Shown here: in pieces, positions 6,019 to 8,207 of the stretch
Layout: the number at the start of each line of letters is the position of its first letter
How positions within the stretch are numbered: the stretch's first letter is position 1
Assembly: GCA_030691225.1 (NCBI GenBank)
Contig: JAUYES010000123.1
Span: 1-8,207 of the forward strand
Length of the DNA stretch: 8,207 nucleotides
Source of the DNA: Holophaga sp.
GTDB lineage: Bacteria; Acidobacteriota; Holophagae; Holophagales; Holophagaceae
Reading direction: 5' to 3'
The notes under the pieces: model-generated
Database searches by the model: none
What the model was told of the DNA's origin: nothing
Seen by the model: the letters and a program-made list of their open reading frames with translations, nothing else
Made by a program: the position numbers and the translations under genes

Positions 6019-8207
6019 ATGAAACATAACCACTTGAGAGGCATGATCGGAGTCATCGCGACTTCCGCCATGGCCCTCATGCTCATCGGTTGCCGCGGCG
6101 AAGCCGGGCAGAACGGCGCCGCTGGCGCTGCTGGCACCAATGGCACGAACGGCACGAACGGTACCAACGGCACCAATGGCACCAGTATCCTTCCTGTCAT
6201 CGATGCGAACCTTTTCACTGCCGAGCAGTGGGCCGGTTTGAAACCCAACGTGACCGTCACCGGTGTGACGATCGTTGGCGGAAAGCCCGAAGTAACCTTC
6301 ACGGTCAAAGATCCTGCTGGCAACGTCATCAAGGGTCTGGATGGCTGGACTTCCAAGAATTCCACCGCCACCCTCTTTAGCTATCCCAACCTGTCCTTTG
6401 CGGTTGCGAAGCTGGTTCCGGAAAATGCTACGACCAAAGCGCCCAGCAAGTGGGTGAGCTACATCGTGAGCACCGTTCCCACCACCACTGCTGCTGCGGC
6501 TCCCACGCGTCCCTCCACGGACAACACGGGAACCCTGACCTACGATCCTCTCACCTACACCTACAAGTACGCGTTCTACCGCGACATCGTCGGGATGCAG
6601 GCTTGGCTTGATGCTCGGACCTACACCGGCAACAACCTCAAGGCCGATCTTGGTGATGTGTCCTTCGATAGCACCCTGGTGCATCGCCTCAGTGTGCAGT
6701 TCTCGGGCAATCTTCGCGGAACCGGTAGCAACACCGCCAACGGCACCACCGTTGCCACCTCTGTGGCAATGGAGAACCCCGTCAACATCATTTATGACTT
6801 CATCCCTGGGCCCACGAATGCCTGCGCACCGGTGCCTGCCGGTACCGATATCCGCGATATCGTTGCCATCGGCAAGTGCAACGAGTGCCACGACAAGCTC
6901 GCCTTCCATGGTGGCGGTCGCGTAGAGGCTCGCTATTGCGTGGTTTGCCATACCGACCAGCGCAAGTATGGCTACGCCGAAGCATCCACAACGGCCACTG
7001 GGTATAACCCGACTGAATCCCTTGGTGGAACTTCCACCGGGCAGCGCAAGATCAACGGTGGCGCTGTGGGCGATATGACCGCGATGGTCCATCGCATTCA
7101 TATGGGCACTGAGCTAGCCAAGGATGGCTACCAGTATGCTGGCGTGTATTTTGAAAAGCTCGGCTACTCCAAGCTTGAGGGCGGCCAGAAGCAGTGCACA
7201 ACGGGCCACGCCAACGTGCCCCAGGCCAACAACTGGAATAACAAGGCTAGCCGTCTCGCCTTCGGCACCTGCCACGAAGGTACGGACCTGAGCGTGGGCG
7301 CTTCTCACCACAGCACCACCCTGATCGCCGGTGATGCCAGCTGCCAGCTGTGCCATGCTCCTGGAGCAGGCGGGTCGGACATTTCCATTGCACACATGGG
7401 TCAGGACGTTACGCCTAACAACCCGACCGTCGCTGCGGGGCTCAAGACCCCTGTCTACGAAGTCAAGACCGCCACCGTGAGCGGTACCACCGCCACGGTC
7501 GTCTTTAAGATCACCATGGACGGCACGGCGATCACCTTGGCGGCCCCGGCTGCCACCGGCGTAGCCGCCCCCCTGGCCGGCTTCACGGGCAGCCCCAGCT
7601 TCCTGTTCGCCTACGCCCTGCCGCAGGATGGCGTCACCGCCCCCATTGACTACAACAACCTGGGCCGTGCCAATGGCCAGCCCCTGTCTGTCTCAATCGG
7701 GAAAACTAACACCAGTACGGGTCTTTTGGATTCAACACCGGGCACCGCAGGTAGCATCGCTGGGCCTGACGGCAGTGGCTACTACACGGCCACCGTTAAC
7801 AACGCCTTCCCGGCTGGTGCGACTCTGCGCTCCGTATCCCTCCAGGGCTACTTCACGCAGATTGCAGGCACCTGGGATTCCAACAAGGATGGCGTGGTTA
7901 GTGCTTTGGACCTGCTGACCTCTCCTCGCCACGCGGTTTCCGTGGTCAAGACTGTCACGGGCGACACCGCCCGCCGTAAGGTGATCGACTCTGAACGTTG
8001 TCAGGATTGCCACGAGTGGTTCATGGGGCATGGCGGCAACCGGGTGAAGGAAGTCCAGGTCTGCGTGACCTGCCACAACCCGAGCATCGTGACCTCCGGC
8101 CGCGGTATGCCCGATGCTGCGCTTGAAACTTTCCGCGCCGCCGGTAAGTTCACGGCCAAGGATATCTCCAACCTAGCCGCATGGGGTATCACTGTCCCCA
8201 ATCCCGT
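6019..8207 (+). CDS. OmcA/MtrC-family decaheme c-type cytochrome lipoprotein, 3' end outside window
   Basis: The first 729 residues are present. A lipobox LIGC (22-25) is followed by a collagen-like Gly-X-Y linker (27-56). Domain I is beta-rich (about 57-280). Heme domain II (287-446) has CNECH (287), CVVCH (307), CTTGH (393), FGTCH (415) and CQLCH (442), with family landmarks AFHGGGR and VHRIHMG. Domain III is beta-rich (about 455-655) and includes an EF-hand-like loop at 620-631. Heme domain IV begins with CQDCH (661) and CVTCH (682); three further hemes would be expected past the edge. In this family two five-heme domains separated by beta domains form a surface wire reducing metal oxides, electrodes or shuttles. 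CTTGH and FGTCH have each lost one cysteine, so only five of the seven visible sites are canonical. It probably lies at the outer face, next to the barrel encoded upstream. Confidence 0.93.
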   Translation, partial: MKHNHLRGMIGVIATSAMALMLIGCRGEAGQNGAAGAAGTNGTNGTNGTNGTNGTSILPVIDANLFTAEQWAGLKPNVTVTGVTIVGGKPEVTFTVKDPAGNVIKGLDGWTSKNSTATLFSYPNLSFAVAKLVPENATTKAPSKWVSYIVSTVPTTTAAAAPTRPSTDNTGTLTYDPLTYTYKYAFYRDIVGMQAWLDARTYTGNNLKADLGDVSFDSTLVHRLSVQFSGNLRGTGSNTANGTTVATSVAMENPVNIIYDFIPGPTNACAPVPAGTDIRDIVAIGKCNECHDKLAFHGGGRVEARYCVVCHTDQRKYGYAEASTTATGYNPTESLGGTSTGQRKINGGAVGDMTAMVHRIHMGTELAKDGYQYAGVYFEKLGYSKLEGGQKQCTTGHANVPQANNWNNKASRLAFGTCHEGTDLSVGASHHSTTLIAGDASCQLCHAPGAGGSDISIAHMGQDVTPNNPTVAAGLKTPVYEVKTATVSGTTATVVFKITMDGTAITLAAPAATGVAAPLAGFTGSPSFLFAYALPQDGVTAPIDYNNLGRANGQPLSVSIGKTNTSTGLLDSTPGTAGSIAGPDGSGYYTATVNNAFPAGATLRSVSLQGYFTQIAGTWDSNKDGVVSALDLLTSPRHAVSVVKTVTGDTARRKVIDSERCQDCHEWFMGHGGNRVKEVQVCVTCHNPSIVTSGRGMPDAALETFRAAGKFTAKDISNLAAWGITVPNP
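6097..6186 (+). repeat. Collagen-like Gly-X-Y repeat with a 9-bp tandem DNA repeat
   Basis: Ten consecutive Gly-X-Y triplets follow the lipidated cysteine: GEA, GQN, GAA, GAA, five copies of GTN, then GTS. The last six triplets (6133-6186) are a 9-bp tandem DNA repeat of the form GGNACNANN with third-base variation. It probably acts as a flexible or rod-like spacer lifting the heme domains off the membrane, and its copy number could vary by slippage in steps that keep the frame. Confidence 0.9.
7195..7209 (+). other. Degenerate heme site CTTGH (heme 3 of the OmcA/MtrC family)
   Basis: Residues 393-397 read C-T-T-G-H where the family normally has CXXCH. The fourth codon is GGC (7204-7206), one base from the cysteine codon TGC. 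The first cysteine and the proximal histidine are kept. Confidence 0.8.
7261..7275 (+). other. Degenerate heme site FGTCH (heme 4 of the OmcA/MtrC family)
   Basis: Residues 415-419 read F-G-T-C-H in the slot where relatives have a CGSCH-type site after an NW...SR stretch. The first codon is TTC (7261-7263), one base from TGC. The second cysteine and the histidine are kept. FXXCH/AXXCH single-cysteine heme attachment is known in euglenozoan mitochondrial cytochromes c. Confidence 0.8.
7876..7911 (+). other. EF-hand/dockerin-like calcium loop in the OmcA/MtrC protein
   Basis: Residues 620-631 read DSNKDGVVSALD, fitting the DxNxDGxxSxxD calcium-loop pattern with liganding residues at positions 1, 3, 5, 9 and 12. 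It sits in the connector just before heme domain IV. Calcium ions occur in solved OmcA/MtrC-type structures, but a loop of this kind here is not a feature I associate with the family. Confidence 0.6.

Noticed and set aside
5325..6029. Plus-strand open frame (234 codons) overlapping the hexaheme gene and the start of the large cytochrome gene
   Set aside because: It is a frame-shifted Pro/Thr/Arg-rich reading of the cytochrome gene, with no ribosome site. Its extension through the spacer only reflects a lack of stops.
5995..7101. Long minus-strand open frame (368 codons) opposite the OmcA/MtrC gene
   Set aside because: It overlaps a gene with unmistakable signal peptide, heme motifs and ribosome site; its Gly/Ala/Arg-rich product shows no family features.
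1..8207. CRISPR arrays, tRNA/rRNA genes, insertion sequences, phage attachment sites
   Set aside because: No regularly spaced repeats, tRNA cloverleaf, transposase frame or terminal inverted repeats were seen.

Overview
The window is bacterial, GC-rich DNA. It carries a complete or nearly complete outer-membrane electron-transfer (porin-cytochrome) operon beside an unrelated divergent block. The combination of an OmcA/MtrC-family decaheme cytochrome with a collagen-like Gly-X-Y linker, small multiheme lipoproteins and a cysteine-free beta-barrel suggests a metal- or electrode-respiring anaerobe. My best guess is a Geothrix/Holophaga-type Acidobacteriota, with Geobacter-like or Anaeromyxobacter-like bacteria as alternatives. 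The assignment rests on gene style alone.

Left part (1-2148, minus strand): a partial atypical short-chain dehydrogenase/reductase with degenerate cofactor and catalytic motifs. It is separated by an intrinsic terminator (683-711, minus) from a 12-helix MFS transporter that resembles the MFSD1 branch. From 2308 to 3123 on the plus strand lies a two-repeat protein of unknown function, divergent from the transporter.

A 274-bp AT-richer gap (3124-3397) precedes the main operon, all on the plus strand: an outer-membrane beta-barrel (3398-4777); a pentaheme lipoprotein (4778-5248) that starts on the base after the barrel's stop codon and whose Shine-Dalgarno lies inside the barrel gene; a second multiheme lipoprotein (5279-5902) built of three diheme repeats, with the sixth heme site written as CX5CH; a 116-bp spacer holding an orphan Shine-Dalgarno; and an OmcA/MtrC-family cytochrome lipoprotein (6019 to beyond the window end).

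Inferred working model: the barrel forms the pore, one or both small lipoprotein cytochromes wire electrons through or onto it, and the large cytochrome is the cell-surface terminal reductase. The most notable points are three non-standard heme sites: CX5CH in the hexaheme protein, and CTTGH plus FGTCH at the positions of hemes 3 and 4 of the OmcA/MtrC protein. In addition, every cytochrome in the cluster is a predicted lipoprotein, with no soluble MtrA-like periplasmic decaheme partner in view.
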